Shown here one piece after another: positions 17,662 to 25,667 of a stretch of DNA of 42,761 nt. The position numbers and the translations under genes are program-made. The notes under the pieces are model-generated. The model was not told the DNA's origin. It searched no databases and worked only from the letters and a program-made list of their open reading frames with translations. This DNA is from Prevotella sp. UBA6447 (GTDB lineage: Bacteria > Bacteroidota > Bacteroidia > Bacteroidales > Bacteroidaceae), in contig DJOD01000037.1 in NCBI GenBank assembly GCA_002437115.1, positions 38,358-81,118 on the forward strand. The letters are read 5' to 3'. Every line of letters begins with the position of its first letter. Within the stretch, counting starts at the first letter, position 1.

Positions 17662-17693
17662 CAAAGTTACTGATTTCTTTCCGTTCGCGCAAA
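17662..17693 (-). promoter_or_regulatory. promoter for tRNA-Val
   Basis: On the minus strand TAACTTTG (17662-17669) is an exact -7 match, TTTG (17690-17693) is -33, and the spacer is 20 nt. The predicted start lies about 45 nt before the mature tRNA, and the leader includes a GGCC-taac-GGCC mini-hairpin. Confidence 0.7.
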
Positions 17694-17802
17694 TTTTTCA
17701 CAAACTATTTGCAAACAATTTTAGTTTTTCCTATCCATGTTATGCTCTTCCATCTCGCACGCCTCTTATCCCTGCTCACACAAGACACCTACACGAAAGC
17801 GT

Positions 17803-17865
17803 GCTGACAAAAGAATGATGATTGCCGACAAAAGGGTGACATCTGTCCACAACAGAAATGCGCCA
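17803..17865. repeat. three weak 21-nt tandem repeats
   Basis: Units starting at 17803, 17824 and 17845 share the pattern GCYGACAAAAGRRTGA. The first two are close and the third matches at about 12 of 16 positions. The period is about two helical turns, and the GACAA core recalls the 22-nt array at 5885-5972. It lies in a 312-nt gap between tRNA-Val and the GH43-like gene. Confidence 0.45.
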
Positions 17866-17890
17866 GCTCCTGTCGAAGGGAACTGGCGCA
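17859..17890 (-). terminator. terminator after the GH43-like gene
   Basis: TGCGCCAG (17859-17866) and CTGGCGCA (17883-17890) form a perfect 8-bp stem with an inner TCC/GGA extension. On the minus strand it is 33 nt beyond the gene stop and is followed by ATTTCTGTT. Confidence 0.6.
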
Positions 17891-17922
17891 AGGAGAAAAC
17901 GCTTAACCAATCCTTGCGAGAA

Positions 17923-18963
17923 TCAGCGTTTCTTTTCGTTGAGCTTCAGCAAGCGCTTGTACTCTTTCTTGGTGATGCGCATGAATGAGCCATGCTGCGG
18001 TCCTGTGACACCCTCAATGTCAACAGGGTCATGGAAATTTCGGAGGTTCTCATCGGCCTTGCAGATGCGATAATGCTTGGGATTGTCGCTATACTGTATG
18101 TAGGCCACACGCCATGTCTTGTCACCGATGAGCTGAAAGGCACTGGAACCCTCGCAGTTCTTGCGGCCCTCAAAGCTCACATAGTCGTGCTCCACAGGCT
18201 CGCCCCAACCATAGGTCAAGTGGTCTGAAACGGCCGTGTAGATGCCCGGCTTGCCACCTTCCTTCTTGATGAGCATGTGGTACTTGCCGTCGGCCAGCAG
18301 GTTGATGTCGGCATCAATGGTGGCATACCCCCAGTCGAAGAGCAGGCGCGGCGTGGTCAGGCGCGTAAAGTCTTTCGAAGCGTGGCTGTAATACATACGG
18401 TCGTATTTCTCCTCCGCGCGGTTGAGCATGGAGTAATAAATCATATAGCCGCCACGCTCACCATTGTCCCACACATAATCAGGATCCCAAAAAATCTGGG
18501 GCGCCCACACACGGTCGATGGCCGACCAGTCCTTGTAAGGGCTCTTGGCGGTTGCCCCGTCGCAGAAGATGGACATGCCCTTGCGGAAGTCGAACGTCAC
18601 CGACTGCCAGTTGACAAGGTCTTTCGAGCGCAACAGGTCAATGCCATAGTTGTCCCACTTGTGGCTCTTGGCCACACACATGTCGGTGGTCACCATGACA
18701 TAGCCTTTCTTGTTCCAGGCGCGTGTGACGTAAGCGTCACGTGTGCCGCCCTCTATGCGGGCGTGCTCCTTCGGATCGAAGATGGGGTTTCCGCCAAGGA
18801 TGTCTTGGTAATGGTAGCCATCGCGACTGACAGCATAGGCCGTCCACTCTCCGCGGTCACTCATGTGGCAATAGAGGTAGCCATAGTCGCCCTTCACCGG
18901 GTTTTGGGCGTGGGCCGAAATGGCAGATGCAGCAAGCAAGGCTGCGAGAATCATTTTTTTCAT
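17923..18963 (-). CDS. secreted GH43-like five-bladed propeller glycosidase
   Basis: A 346-residue exported protein with a signal peptide (MKKMILAALLAASAISAHA). Blade-like repeats resemble GH43 proteins of Bacteroidetes: YGYLYCHMSDRGEWTAYAVS, GGTRDAYVTRAWNKKGYVMV, DRVWAPQIFWDPDYVW and DADINLLADGKYHMLIKKEG. Candidate catalytic acids are Asp in GGTRDAYV, Asp in YATIDADI and Glu in NCEGSSAFQL, which fit the three-acid GH43 pattern. Activity could be alpha-L-arabinofuranosidase, beta-galactosidase or related. No sorting tail, so it probably acts in the periplasm. Start at 18963 is set by the signal peptide; a -7 element lies 20 nt upstream. A decayed second GH43 gene lies just beyond it on the other strand. 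Confidence 0.75.
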   Translation of the reverse strand: MKKMILAALLAASAISAHAQNPVKGDYGYLYCHMSDRGEWTAYAVSRDGYHYQDILGGNPIFDPKEHARIEGGTRDAYVTRAWNKKGYVMVTTDMCVAKSHKWDNYGIDLLRSKDLVNWQSVTFDFRKGMSIFCDGATAKSPYKDWSAIDRVWAPQIFWDPDYVWDNGERGGYMIYYSMLNRAEEKYDRMYYSHASKDFTRLTTPRLLFDWGYATIDADINLLADGKYHMLIKKEGGKPGIYTAVSDHLTYGWGEPVEHDYVSFEGRKNCEGSSAFQLIGDKTWRVAYIQYSDNPKHYRICKADENLRNFHDPVDIEGVTGPQHGSFMRITKKEYKRLLKLNEKKR

Positions 18964-18982
18964 GTGAGTAGATTTTGCTACG

Positions 18983-18990
18983 CAAAGATA
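18983..18990 (-). promoter_or_regulatory. -7 element for the GH43-like gene
   Basis: On the minus strand TATCTTTG is an exact -7 match 20 nt before the start codon. No TTTG lies at the usual -33 distance. Confidence 0.45.
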
Positions 18991-19081
18991 GGTATTTATT
19001 TTCAAAATGTCACAATTCTTCGCGTAAAAATTGATGTTGTATCGTATACAATATATAATAAGCAATTATTTTCTATCACAA

Positions 19082-19285
19082 AATGGGACAGGTCACAACT
19101 CGGTGGTCAACGTGCCGGGCACCGACGATTGGTACATCATCTATATCGCATCAACAAACACTACCTGAAGAATAGCCCGGGCGTTCACCGCGAGGTGTGC
19201 GTAGACAAACTGACGTTCGACGACAAGGGGCGCATCAATCCCGTGACCCCGACACGCGATGGCATCAGCCCCATCGACAACAGCA
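19082..19285 (+). pseudogene. C-terminal remnant of a second GH43 glycosidase
   Basis: The plus strand encodes GTGHNSVVNVPGTDDWYIIY in one frame (from 19085), which then hits a stop. The next frame, from about 19145, continues with YRINKHYL..REVCVDKLTFDDKGRINPV. Together they read as the well-known GH43 end (GxGHxS..PGTDDWYIxYHR..R.VCIDxxxFDxxGxIxPV). Restoring one C between 19144 and 19145 gives YHRIN in a single frame, so a one-base deletion is implied. Everything upstream of the fragment is AT-rich and non-homologous, so the rest of the gene is gone. Sequence from 19286 to 19437 is unassigned. Confidence 0.75.
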
Positions 19286-19437
19286 CGCTCGTCAAGGCCG
19301 CCACTGCCATCAACCTTCCTGAGGGTGGTGTTACAGACAGTGGCAACGCGCAAGTGGTCGGTGTGACCTATTATAGTTGCCATTGGAAGGTGCCACGCAG
19401 GCCACAGCACATCAAGCCTGGAACATCCTCGCTATTG

Positions 19438-22400
19438 TCATGGTTCCTCAACGTAGCCCCCATTCTGCTTGACGTAACGGATGAGCCGAGTGAAGACGGG
19501 ACTCAGTTGAAGTGTCGCGACGTTGCCCGTGAGGATGAGCTGCTTGCGCGCCCGGGTGAGGGCCACGTTGAGCTTGCGGTCGATGACGTGTCCCTCCTCG
19601 ACAAACGAGTTGGCCGTCAGAAAGTCGAGTTGGTAACGCTGCTGGATGGTGAACGAATAGATGATGACGTCGCGTTGCGACCCTTGGTAGCGCTCCACGG
19701 TGTCGATGCTGATGCTTTCAAGTTCGGACATGCCAAGCCGCTCTATCTCCTTACGTATCATGGCGATCTGGTTGCGGTAGGGCACAATGACGCCCACGGT
19801 CTTGGCCGTGTCGAACCGGTCGCCATAAAAGAGCCTTGTGCGTCGGAGCACGTCGGCCACGATGCGCGCCTCATGGATATTCACCTTGTCGGAGATGTCG
19901 GGGCGTCGGCAATCGCTGGAGGCGATGAAGACCATCCGGTGCCTCATGAGCACCTGGTCGAGCCTGTCGCCCCCAGTGATCGTATAGCCTAATGAGGTTT
20001 CCCGCTGATGGGCCAAGGGCACGGGGCACAGGTGCTCGGCAAAGTAGAACTCGCGGTTGGAGAACTCAGCGATTTCGGGATGCATCCTCCCCTGCCGCGA
20101 GAGCACGCCCATAAAGTCGGAACGGCCATTGCGCTGCTCGATGCGGATGAGCCGCTCGAAGAGAGAGTTGCGACAGTCGGTGAGGCAGATGGCGTTGAGC
20201 TGCGGGTCGGTCACAACCGACTGTTTGCTGTCTTGCTGCACCACGGCTGGCAACTGCTTATAGTCGCCTATGAGGATAAACTTGTCGGGATGGGTCAACA
20301 GCCCCACGATTCCAGGCTCCAGGATTTGGCTGGCCTCATCAACGATGGCCAAGTCGAAGTGCTTCAGGTTGAAGAGGTAACTGCGGCTGAGCAAGGTCGA
20401 CGTTGTTCCGACGATGACCTGCGTATCGAGTATCTTGCCTTTGATTTCCGCCAGCTTGCCATATTGCTCCAGGGCATGGTCAAGCAGGTAGTCTCTGTAA
20501 CGCTTGTCGCAAGTGTACTCATTGCCAATGCGAAGGAAATCGATGCCGTTGTCGCAGAGCATGCCGCAGATTTCGTCGACCGCGCGATTGGTGTAGGCCA
20601 TGAGCAACACATTCTTCCGCTTTTTGTCGGAGACCAGGGTGCCCACGCTTCCCGGGTCGGGTTCCACCGTTTCCCTCACAAGATATTGAAGAGCCATGCT
20701 CGTCTTGCCCGTGCCAGGAGGCCCGATGAGCAGGAAATAGTCGTTGGCCTGCATGGCGCGCAGCACGATGTCGTCGTAAGACGGATTGTAACTGCGGCTC
20801 AGCCTGACCGTCTTGTCACCCTCAGGCGCACGCTGTCCGAGCAGCAACTGTCGTTTGCTCGTGTTGTCGCTGATGAGCTGCCGCAGGCTGCGCAAGGCCG
20901 CCGTGGCGTTGCCGCCGCCCCCCGCGTGCTCTACGCACCACAGTACCCGATGGTCGCCCGTGGTGTTGCGCCTGCCCGCCGCCTCAAAGATGTCGGGGTT
21001 TTGCTGGCCGTCGCTCAGGTGCACCACTACCTGGTCGGAGCGCATCTCGGTAAGTGCGCCACGGAAGAGCAAGGCCTGCCTGACATCTGGTTGCGTGCCT
21101 TCAAGGTAAGGATAAAGGTAAACCGTGTCGCCCAGGCGAAAGTTGGGCAGGAAGTCTTCGCCCTGGTCGGGCACGGCAAGGGCGATGGTGTCGTAGCCGT
21201 TGTAGGAAGACGACTGTTGCTTGCTGGCAATGCGCAGGTCCGTATAGATGTTGCCCGTCTCCCTTTTCTCGGTGATGGGCATGTTCCAAAGGTCGGCAAC
21301 AGCACTCCCCGTTCCCTCCACGACACCCAGGCGACCCGCCAACTGCTCGCGATAGACGAAGTCAGCCATATGGCAGAAGTAACTGCGCGTGAGCGAATCC
21401 ATGTCATGCAAGGGTTCAGTGACAGCACACAATTGGGGGTAGAGACATTTGTTCCACAGGTTTTCGTTGACCGGCTGGGTACGCAGGCCAAGGGGTTGCA
21501 ACTGGTCGATGACGGAAGAGAAGCCGTGGTGCGCCACGTCAAACTCAGTTTTCACAATCTTGTTGCGCAAGCTGATGGCCTCGTCGATGAGTTTGCGATA
21601 GTAAGTGGCCCTTGGCAACCCAGCCGGCATGGCATATTTGGAATAGAGCAGCCGACCGTCGATGCTGTTGTAGGGCAGCGAAAAGTTGCGGTTCAGACAC
21701 TCGTAGTAGAGCAGCAACTGCACGTAATGTGGCTCGGTGAGCATACTGCCGTAAGCCATGGGATTGCCTCGGTCGATGGCAAAGTTCTTTCCCGATTTCT
21801 GCTCGACCAGCAGCTTGAGGTCGGTCGTCATGAGGTCGATGCGCCCTTGCAGCCCAAGCTGCTCGCATACGAAACTCGGCTCAAGGATTGCCTTGCGGCG
21901 GTCGTAAGCCGAGTTGAAAAGAATGTCGACCGCCTGGCGGATATTTCTCACCTGGGCTTGCGCCTCTTGGTGGAAGGGCACCCGCTGGTTGAGGTCTCCA
22001 CAGGTGCAGTATTCGAGTGCCTTCTCTCGGAAGTTTGTTTTGAACGTTTCACGCCAGTCGTAATCGTCCCCCTGGTTAATGATGTCGTCAAGCGCGCTCC
22101 CTGCGAAGTTTCCGATGAGGATGGCTTGCGAGTTAGCTTGCGGCTTCAGCCGGTTGATGGTGTAGACGAGTGGCGAATGGCCGTAGGGCGTGAAGCAAGC
22201 GGCCAGGGAACTGATGTCGATGAGGAAGTCGGGTTCCACAATGACCTGTCGCACCTGTCGCAGGTCGGTGCCGGGCTCAGCCGTCACGTCTATGAGGTTC
22301 ACTTGCGTTTCCTCGCTCAGCAGGCTGCGCAAGTCATCGTACTTGGGCGCACCACAATCCACGCGGAGCATCTGACCGTCGGTGCCTTGCGCCACATCCA

Positions 22401-22854
22401 CACAGACAATGCCATCTTCCACCTTGCGCACGATGCCCCTCACACAACGGTAGTCGACGTGTTTCCGTGTGACCTGTGGCTTACGCGTCACGGGAATCTT
22501 GCCGATAAGCCCTGCGGGAATATCGACATGGAAGACCTTGGAGATGAAGACGGCCAGCGCGCGACAGTCTTGCAAGAGTTCGTCGCGGCTGAGGGGCTCC
22601 GTGCTGTTGGAGTCGTGGCGCATCTTTTGGATGTCGAAATAGTCGGCTTGCCCAACACGTTTCGTCTTGCAGAGCACGTCAACTTTCGAGAAAAGCGAGC
22701 CAACAGCATCGGACGTTCCCGACAGGCCGGCAGCACAGGTGAGCACCAGCGTCTCGTGCATCAGCTTGTTGAGCGTGGCTGATGCCACGCCCTCAGCACA
22801 GGCGATATAAGCCACACGGTGGAAGAGTTCTTCTGGAGTGATGTTGGAAAGCAT
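19438..22854 (-). CDS. Dna2-like nuclease-helicase fusion
   Basis: A 1138-residue protein combining a nuclease and a superfamily 1B helicase. A Cas4/RecB-type PD-(D/E)XK nuclease is visible around residues 335-370 (LGLQGRIDLMTT and LLVEQKSGK give the Asp and Glu-x-Lys). The helicase follows: Walker A LIGPPGTGKTSMALQYL at about 715, DEAS in LAIVDEASQILEPG (Walker B), GDYKQLPAV, GVLSRQGRMHPEIAEF, and the C-terminal RecA fold with VERYQGSQRDVIIYSF and NVALTRARKQLIL. This order matches eukaryotic and archaeal Dna2. Likely role is DNA end processing or flap removal during replication or repair; a phage-defence role is possible but there are no defence neighbours. It begins 13 nt after ogt on the same strand, so the pair is probably co-transcribed. 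Confidence 0.88.
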   Translation of the reverse strand: MLSNITPEELFHRVAYIACAEGVASATLNKLMHETLVLTCAAGLSGTSDAVGSLFSKVDVLCKTKRVGQADYFDIQKMRHDSNSTEPLSRDELLQDCRALAVFISKVFHVDIPAGLIGKIPVTRKPQVTRKHVDYRCVRGIVRKVEDGIVCVDVAQGTDGQMLRVDCGAPKYDDLRSLLSEETQVNLIDVTAEPGTDLRQVRQVIVEPDFLIDISSLAACFTPYGHSPLVYTINRLKPQANSQAILIGNFAGSALDDIINQGDDYDWRETFKTNFREKALEYCTCGDLNQRVPFHQEAQAQVRNIRQAVDILFNSAYDRRKAILEPSFVCEQLGLQGRIDLMTTDLKLLVEQKSGKNFAIDRGNPMAYGSMLTEPHYVQLLLYYECLNRNFSLPYNSIDGRLLYSKYAMPAGLPRATYYRKLIDEAISLRNKIVKTEFDVAHHGFSSVIDQLQPLGLRTQPVNENLWNKCLYPQLCAVTEPLHDMDSLTRSYFCHMADFVYREQLAGRLGVVEGTGSAVADLWNMPITEKRETGNIYTDLRIASKQQSSSYNGYDTIALAVPDQGEDFLPNFRLGDTVYLYPYLEGTQPDVRQALLFRGALTEMRSDQVVVHLSDGQQNPDIFEAAGRRNTTGDHRVLWCVEHAGGGGNATAALRSLRQLISDNTSKRQLLLGQRAPEGDKTVRLSRSYNPSYDDIVLRAMQANDYFLLIGPPGTGKTSMALQYLVRETVEPDPGSVGTLVSDKKRKNVLLMAYTNRAVDEICGMLCDNGIDFLRIGNEYTCDKRYRDYLLDHALEQYGKLAEIKGKILDTQVIVGTTSTLLSRSYLFNLKHFDLAIVDEASQILEPGIVGLLTHPDKFILIGDYKQLPAVVQQDSKQSVVTDPQLNAICLTDCRNSLFERLIRIEQRNGRSDFMGVLSRQGRMHPEIAEFSNREFYFAEHLCPVPLAHQRETSLGYTITGGDRLDQVLMRHRMVFIASSDCRRPDISDKVNIHEARIVADVLRRTRLFYGDRFDTAKTVGVIVPYRNQIAMIRKEIERLGMSELESISIDTVERYQGSQRDVIIYSFTIQQRYQLDFLTANSFVEEGHVIDRKLNVALTRARKQLILTGNVATLQLSPVFTRLIRYVKQNGGYVEEP

Positions 22855-22867
22855 GACCGGGTTGTCG

Positions 22868-23380
22868 TCAAGGTTGTTGCTGAGCTAACTGTGCCCTCTC
22901 CCACTCGATGAGACGTCGCTTCAGGTCGTGGCCCCAATGATATTCGCCATAAGTACCGTCGCTGTGTATCACGCGGTGGCAGGGCACAAGCATGGCGATG
23001 GGGTTTTGCGCGATGGCGGAGGCCACTGCACGCACGGCCTTCGGCTCGCCGATGGCCTCGGCCACTTGCTGGTAGGAGCGCGTCTGGCCAAAAGGTATCT
23101 GTCGCAGGGCCTGCCACACGCGTATCTGGAAGGCTGTGCCCTGGAGATCGAGCCGAAGGGGGTGGTCGTAGTGCTCAAAGGCTACGCGCTCCACGGTGAG
23201 GGCCATGGTGTCGTCTTGCGTGGTGGGCGTGTATTCGCCCCATCGCTTGGCCAGCTCATGGATGGTCTCCAGGCGGTTGAAGTCGAGAAACTGCAAGTCG
23301 CACACGCCCTCATAGGTGCGCGCCACGATGATGTCGCCGAAGGGACACTCGCTAAATCCGTATTCTATCAAGTCGCTCAT
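22868..23380 (-). CDS. ogt: methylated-DNA-protein cysteine methyltransferase
   Basis: This suicide repair protein removes the alkyl group from O6-methylguanine onto its own cysteine. The 170-residue form is normal for Ogt/AdaB. The C-terminal domain carries FQIRVWQALRQIPFGQTRSY (helix-turn-helix and arginine finger), the acceptor motif PCHRV with Cys134, and the late helix LKRRLIEWE. The N-terminal half is the usual poorly conserved ribonuclease-H-like domain. No Ada N-terminal metal-binding part exists. A -7 element only 6 nt upstream suggests a very short or absent leader. It is upstream of the Dna2-like gene. Confidence 0.94.
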   Translation of the reverse strand: MSDLIEYGFSECPFGDIIVARTYEGVCDLQFLDFNRLETIHELAKRWGEYTPTTQDDTMALTVERVAFEHYDHPLRLDLQGTAFQIRVWQALRQIPFGQTRSYQQVAEAIGEPKAVRAVASAIAQNPIAMLVPCHRVIHSDGTYGEYHWGHDLKRRLIEWERAQLAQQQP

Positions 23381-23385
23381 GCGTA

Positions 23386-23393
23386 CAAAGATA
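23386..23393 (-). promoter_or_regulatory. -7 element for ogt, possible leaderless transcript
   Basis: On the minus strand TATCTTTG is an exact -7 match ending 6 nt before the ogt ATG, so transcription should begin at or very near the start codon. No clear -33 TTTG is seen. Confidence 0.45.
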
Positions 23394-23633
23394 GTGGTTT
23401 CAAATTAAAAAATGTATAACTTGAAAAACTTTTTCTGCACTTGTTGAAACAACTGACTTATCCAAAGAGACAACAAGGCGAACACCGTCAAGGGCAACAT
23501 ATCATAACGACATTCGCCCTATAGGGAACGAAGGATTGGCAGACAAGCAGCAGACCAAACAGGAACTTGGATTCTTAGAACTCATTGCAGTTGTTTTTTT
23601 GTTTCAACAAGCGTGTAGTTCTGAAATTATATT
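23394..23633. other. spacer between ogt and the deaminase gene
   Basis: No gene is recognisable. The 11-mer CTTGTTGAAAC (23440-23450) recurs inverted as GTTTCAACAAG (23601-23611), 150 nt apart, and further bases of each arm pair if a T-run is skipped. Purpose unknown. Confidence 0.4.
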
Positions 23634-23641
23634 TAATTTTG
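23634..23641 (+). promoter_or_regulatory. -7 element for the deaminase gene
   Basis: TAATTTTG is an exact -7 match, 50-57 nt before the candidate start codons. It supports a start near 23692-23698 and excludes the long frame beginning at 23536. No good -33 is visible. Confidence 0.45.
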
Positions 23642-23697
23642 TCGTTATCAATCACAAAGTAGGACAAGGAACTCCTGCTGACAAAGAAACAATGCTT

Positions 23698-24165
23698 ATG
23701 ACACAAGAAGAACTGATGCGGCGGGCCATAGCGCTAAGCGAGAAGAGTGTGAAGACGGGCGGCGGCCCTTTCGGTGCCGTCATCGCCCGTGGCGGACAAG
23801 TGGTGGCCGAGGCCTCAAACAGTGTGACCCTCGACGACGACCCGACGGCTCATGCCGAGGTGAACGCCATTCGTATGGCATGCCGCGGACTGAAGACATT
23901 CGACCTGAGCGGCTGTGACATCTACTGTTCGTGTGAGCCGTGCCCCATGTGCTTGGGCGCCATCTATTGGGCACGCCTCGACTGCGTGTACTATGCCAAC
24001 AACCGCAAAGACGCCGCGCGCATTGGCTTTGCCGACAACTTCATCTACGACGAGCTGATGATCGACCCCGCGAAGCGCGAGAAGTTGTTTCGCGTGTTGT
24101 TGCCCGAGGAGGGCCGACATGCCTTCGACATGTGGATGGAGAAGCGCGACAAGACCGAGTATTGA
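23698..24165 (+). CDS. guanine-deaminase-like cytidine/deoxycytidylate-deaminase-fold enzyme
   Basis: A 155-residue zinc-dependent nucleobase deaminase. HAEVNAIR gives the zinc His and proton-shuttle Glu, and CEPCPMCLGAIYWARL gives the two zinc Cys. The second half (ARIGFADNFIYDELM and the C-terminal aromatic end) resembles the domain-swapped guanine deaminase of Bacillus (GuaD) more than tRNA adenosine deaminase TadA, so conversion of guanine to xanthine is the best guess. Candidate starts are 23692 and 23698 (MTQEELMRRAI); I prefer the latter. It stands alone, with a -7 element upstream. Confidence 0.8.
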   Translation: MTQEELMRRAIALSEKSVKTGGGPFGAVIARGGQVVAEASNSVTLDDDPTAHAEVNAIRMACRGLKTFDLSGCDIYCSCEPCPMCLGAIYWARLDCVYYANNRKDAARIGFADNFIYDELMIDPAKREKLFRVLLPEEGRHAFDMWMEKRDKTEY

Positions 24166-24220
24166 CACGCCACAGGCGCGAGCCGCAGCGGCCGGAAAGG
24201 GCCCGACGGTGGTGTGGGGG

Positions 24221-25237
24221 TCACTGCCCGCCCAACCGTTCGAAGAAGGTGATGACGTCTTCCCAGGTCTTGAAGTCGTCGGAGCCGAGGGCGATGCCCG
24301 TGCCCATGAAGTCGGGCGAGGGCATGGCGTCGATGAAGTAGTCACCGTAGAGCAGCGCCTTCTGGTTGGTGTAGACCACATGGTCGTGGGCGGGCGTGCT
24401 CAGGTATTGCTCCGTCCAGGAAGCCAATTGGTCCAGGTCGGCGTGCGCGTTGGTTGGCGCAGGGCCGACAATGTAGACCTGATAGTGCTCTATGAGCATG
24501 GCAAAAGCCTTCTGCAGACAGGATTTCGGGTGGCGGTAGCCATCCATCAAGGCCGACGCGTCGATGTAGACGATGGGGCGCTCACGCCCCTCTTGCCGGT
24601 CGTCTATCCAGCGGATGACGGGCACCACGCCTTCGAGAAACGAGCGGTCGTCCATGCGGTGGCCGCCATGGAAATGAGCCGCTTGCGGATAGTGGGCGGC
24701 AAAGATGCCAAATGTGTCGACGAGGTCATCCTTGTCACCAAATAGCCCCCACACACGCATGCGCTCCTCTTCGCGTTGCTTGGGTTCCAGGGTCTCCAGG
24801 GCAGTGAAGCACTGTTCGGTCATCTCCTGGTACTCCTTCTCAAGTGCCTTGGTCACCATGAACTCCTTCTCGCCATCTTGCCGCGGGTTGCTCCATGTCT
24901 GCCTGCCCGTCATGCCATGGCTTTTCATGGTCTTGGCCATCTCGAAGGCGGGGTTCACGCAGATGCGGTCGTAACCGCAGAGCATCTCGGTGTACATGCC
25001 CCCCATCGACGTGCCTATAATAAGGTCGGGCTTTTCCTCGGCCACCTTGTCCCGGAGCAACTCCATGGCCTCCTCGGGATGGAGCGGCAAGTCGTAAGCC
25101 ACGACCGTGGCATTGGGGAATGTTTCGCCAATGCGCGTCACCGTGCCCGACGCGGCAGATGAAGCGAAGCCATGATTGTACATAATCTTCTTGCCCCGCA
25201 TCAAGTCGGGGTATTGCTTAACGTAAGGGTTTTCCAT
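24221..25237 (-). CDS. YqiA/YcfP-like esterase fused to a degenerate HAD nucleotidase-like domain
   Basis: A 338-residue cytoplasmic fusion. Residues 1-210 are an alpha/beta hydrolase: nucleophile elbow GTSMGG (Ser77), acid in GDKDD (about 168-171) and His193 in FHGGHRM, close to the YqiA/YcfP esterases (about 190 residues). Residues 220-338 resemble the Rossmann core of NT5C-type HAD 5'-nucleotidases (YGDYFIDAMPSPDF, GTGIALGSDDFKTWEDV). The HAD motif I, normally DxDG, reads DASALMDG (Asp226, Ser228), so the second catalytic Asp is lost, and the domain is about 60 residues short, as if the helical cap were missing. The hydrolase is probably active; the HAD part is probably a binding or structural domain. 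A -7 element lies 25 nt upstream. Confidence 0.78.
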   Translation of the reverse strand: MENPYVKQYPDLMRGKKIMYNHGFASSAASGTVTRIGETFPNATVVAYDLPLHPEEAMELLRDKVAEEKPDLIIGTSMGGMYTEMLCGYDRICVNPAFEMAKTMKSHGMTGRQTWSNPRQDGEKEFMVTKALEKEYQEMTEQCFTALETLEPKQREEERMRVWGLFGDKDDLVDTFGIFAAHYPQAAHFHGGHRMDDRSFLEGVVPVIRWIDDRQEGRERPIVYIDASALMDGYRHPKSCLQKAFAMLIEHYQVYIVGPAPTNAHADLDQLASWTEQYLSTPAHDHVVYTNQKALLYGDYFIDAMPSPDFMGTGIALGSDDFKTWEDVITFFERLGGQ

Positions 25238-25261
25238 GAATAAACAATGTTTGTTACCTTG

Positions 25262-25269
25262 CAAAGGTA
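25262..25269 (-). promoter_or_regulatory. -7 element for the esterase-HAD gene
   Basis: On the minus strand TACCTTTG is an exact -7 match 25 nt before the start codon at 25237 and supports that start over the ATG at 25264. No strong -33 is seen. Confidence 0.5.
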
Positions 25270-25551
25270 CGGGTTTTACTGGAAAGTGCAGGGGGCTTCT
25301 TGCTTTATTTTTTGTTTCCTGACATTTTTCCGCACGACAGAAAGAAAAGCCATAAGCTTTTCGCGTGCCACATCACAACACGATATACCTTATAAGCGAT
25401 GCCGTGGAGTTAAAGCGAAAATTATGCCACATTTCGTTAACCGATGGAAATAAGCGTTTTGGAAATGTTAATAGTGCGCGAAAACATGGCTCTTTGTGTT
25501 AATTATGGAACAAAAAGTGTTAACATGACAATCTGATTGCGTTTTTTTTAT
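25270..25551. other. intergenic region upstream of the M23 peptidase
   Basis: No gene is visible. There is a perfect 7-bp hairpin GAAAAGC-cataa-GCTTTTC (25344-25362). TGTTAA occurs three times (25466, 25497 and 25518), the last two as GTGTTAA 21 nt apart and close to the downstream -7 element. These could be regulator sites. Confidence 0.4.
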
Positions 25552-25559
25552 TATCTTTG
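25552..25559 (+). promoter_or_regulatory. -7 element for the M23 peptidase gene
   Basis: TATCTTTG is an exact -7 match with start expected near 25566, giving a leader of about 100 nt. A good -33 is not evident. Confidence 0.5.
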
Positions 25560-25667
25560 CAACGTCTTTTGATAATTCGTTGAGCAAGCCTAAAGCCCAA
25601 CGTCTCCCGCAAGATAATCGTTTCTCGCTTTTTCGGAAGACGAACACCTAACCACAAAACAAACTTC

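Noticed and set aside
18277..19992. A 571-residue plus-strand frame spanning the GH43-like gene, the remnant and part of the Dna2-like gene
   Set aside because: Only the stretch near 19145-19285 resembles a protein family, and that is part of the decayed GH43 gene. The rest is antisense shadow.
20008..22782. A 924-residue open frame on the plus strand opposite the Dna2-like gene
   Set aside because: It is exactly antisense to a gene with clear nuclease and helicase motifs. The translation has no recognisable domain and a skewed Val/His/Arg composition, as expected for a codon-bias shadow.
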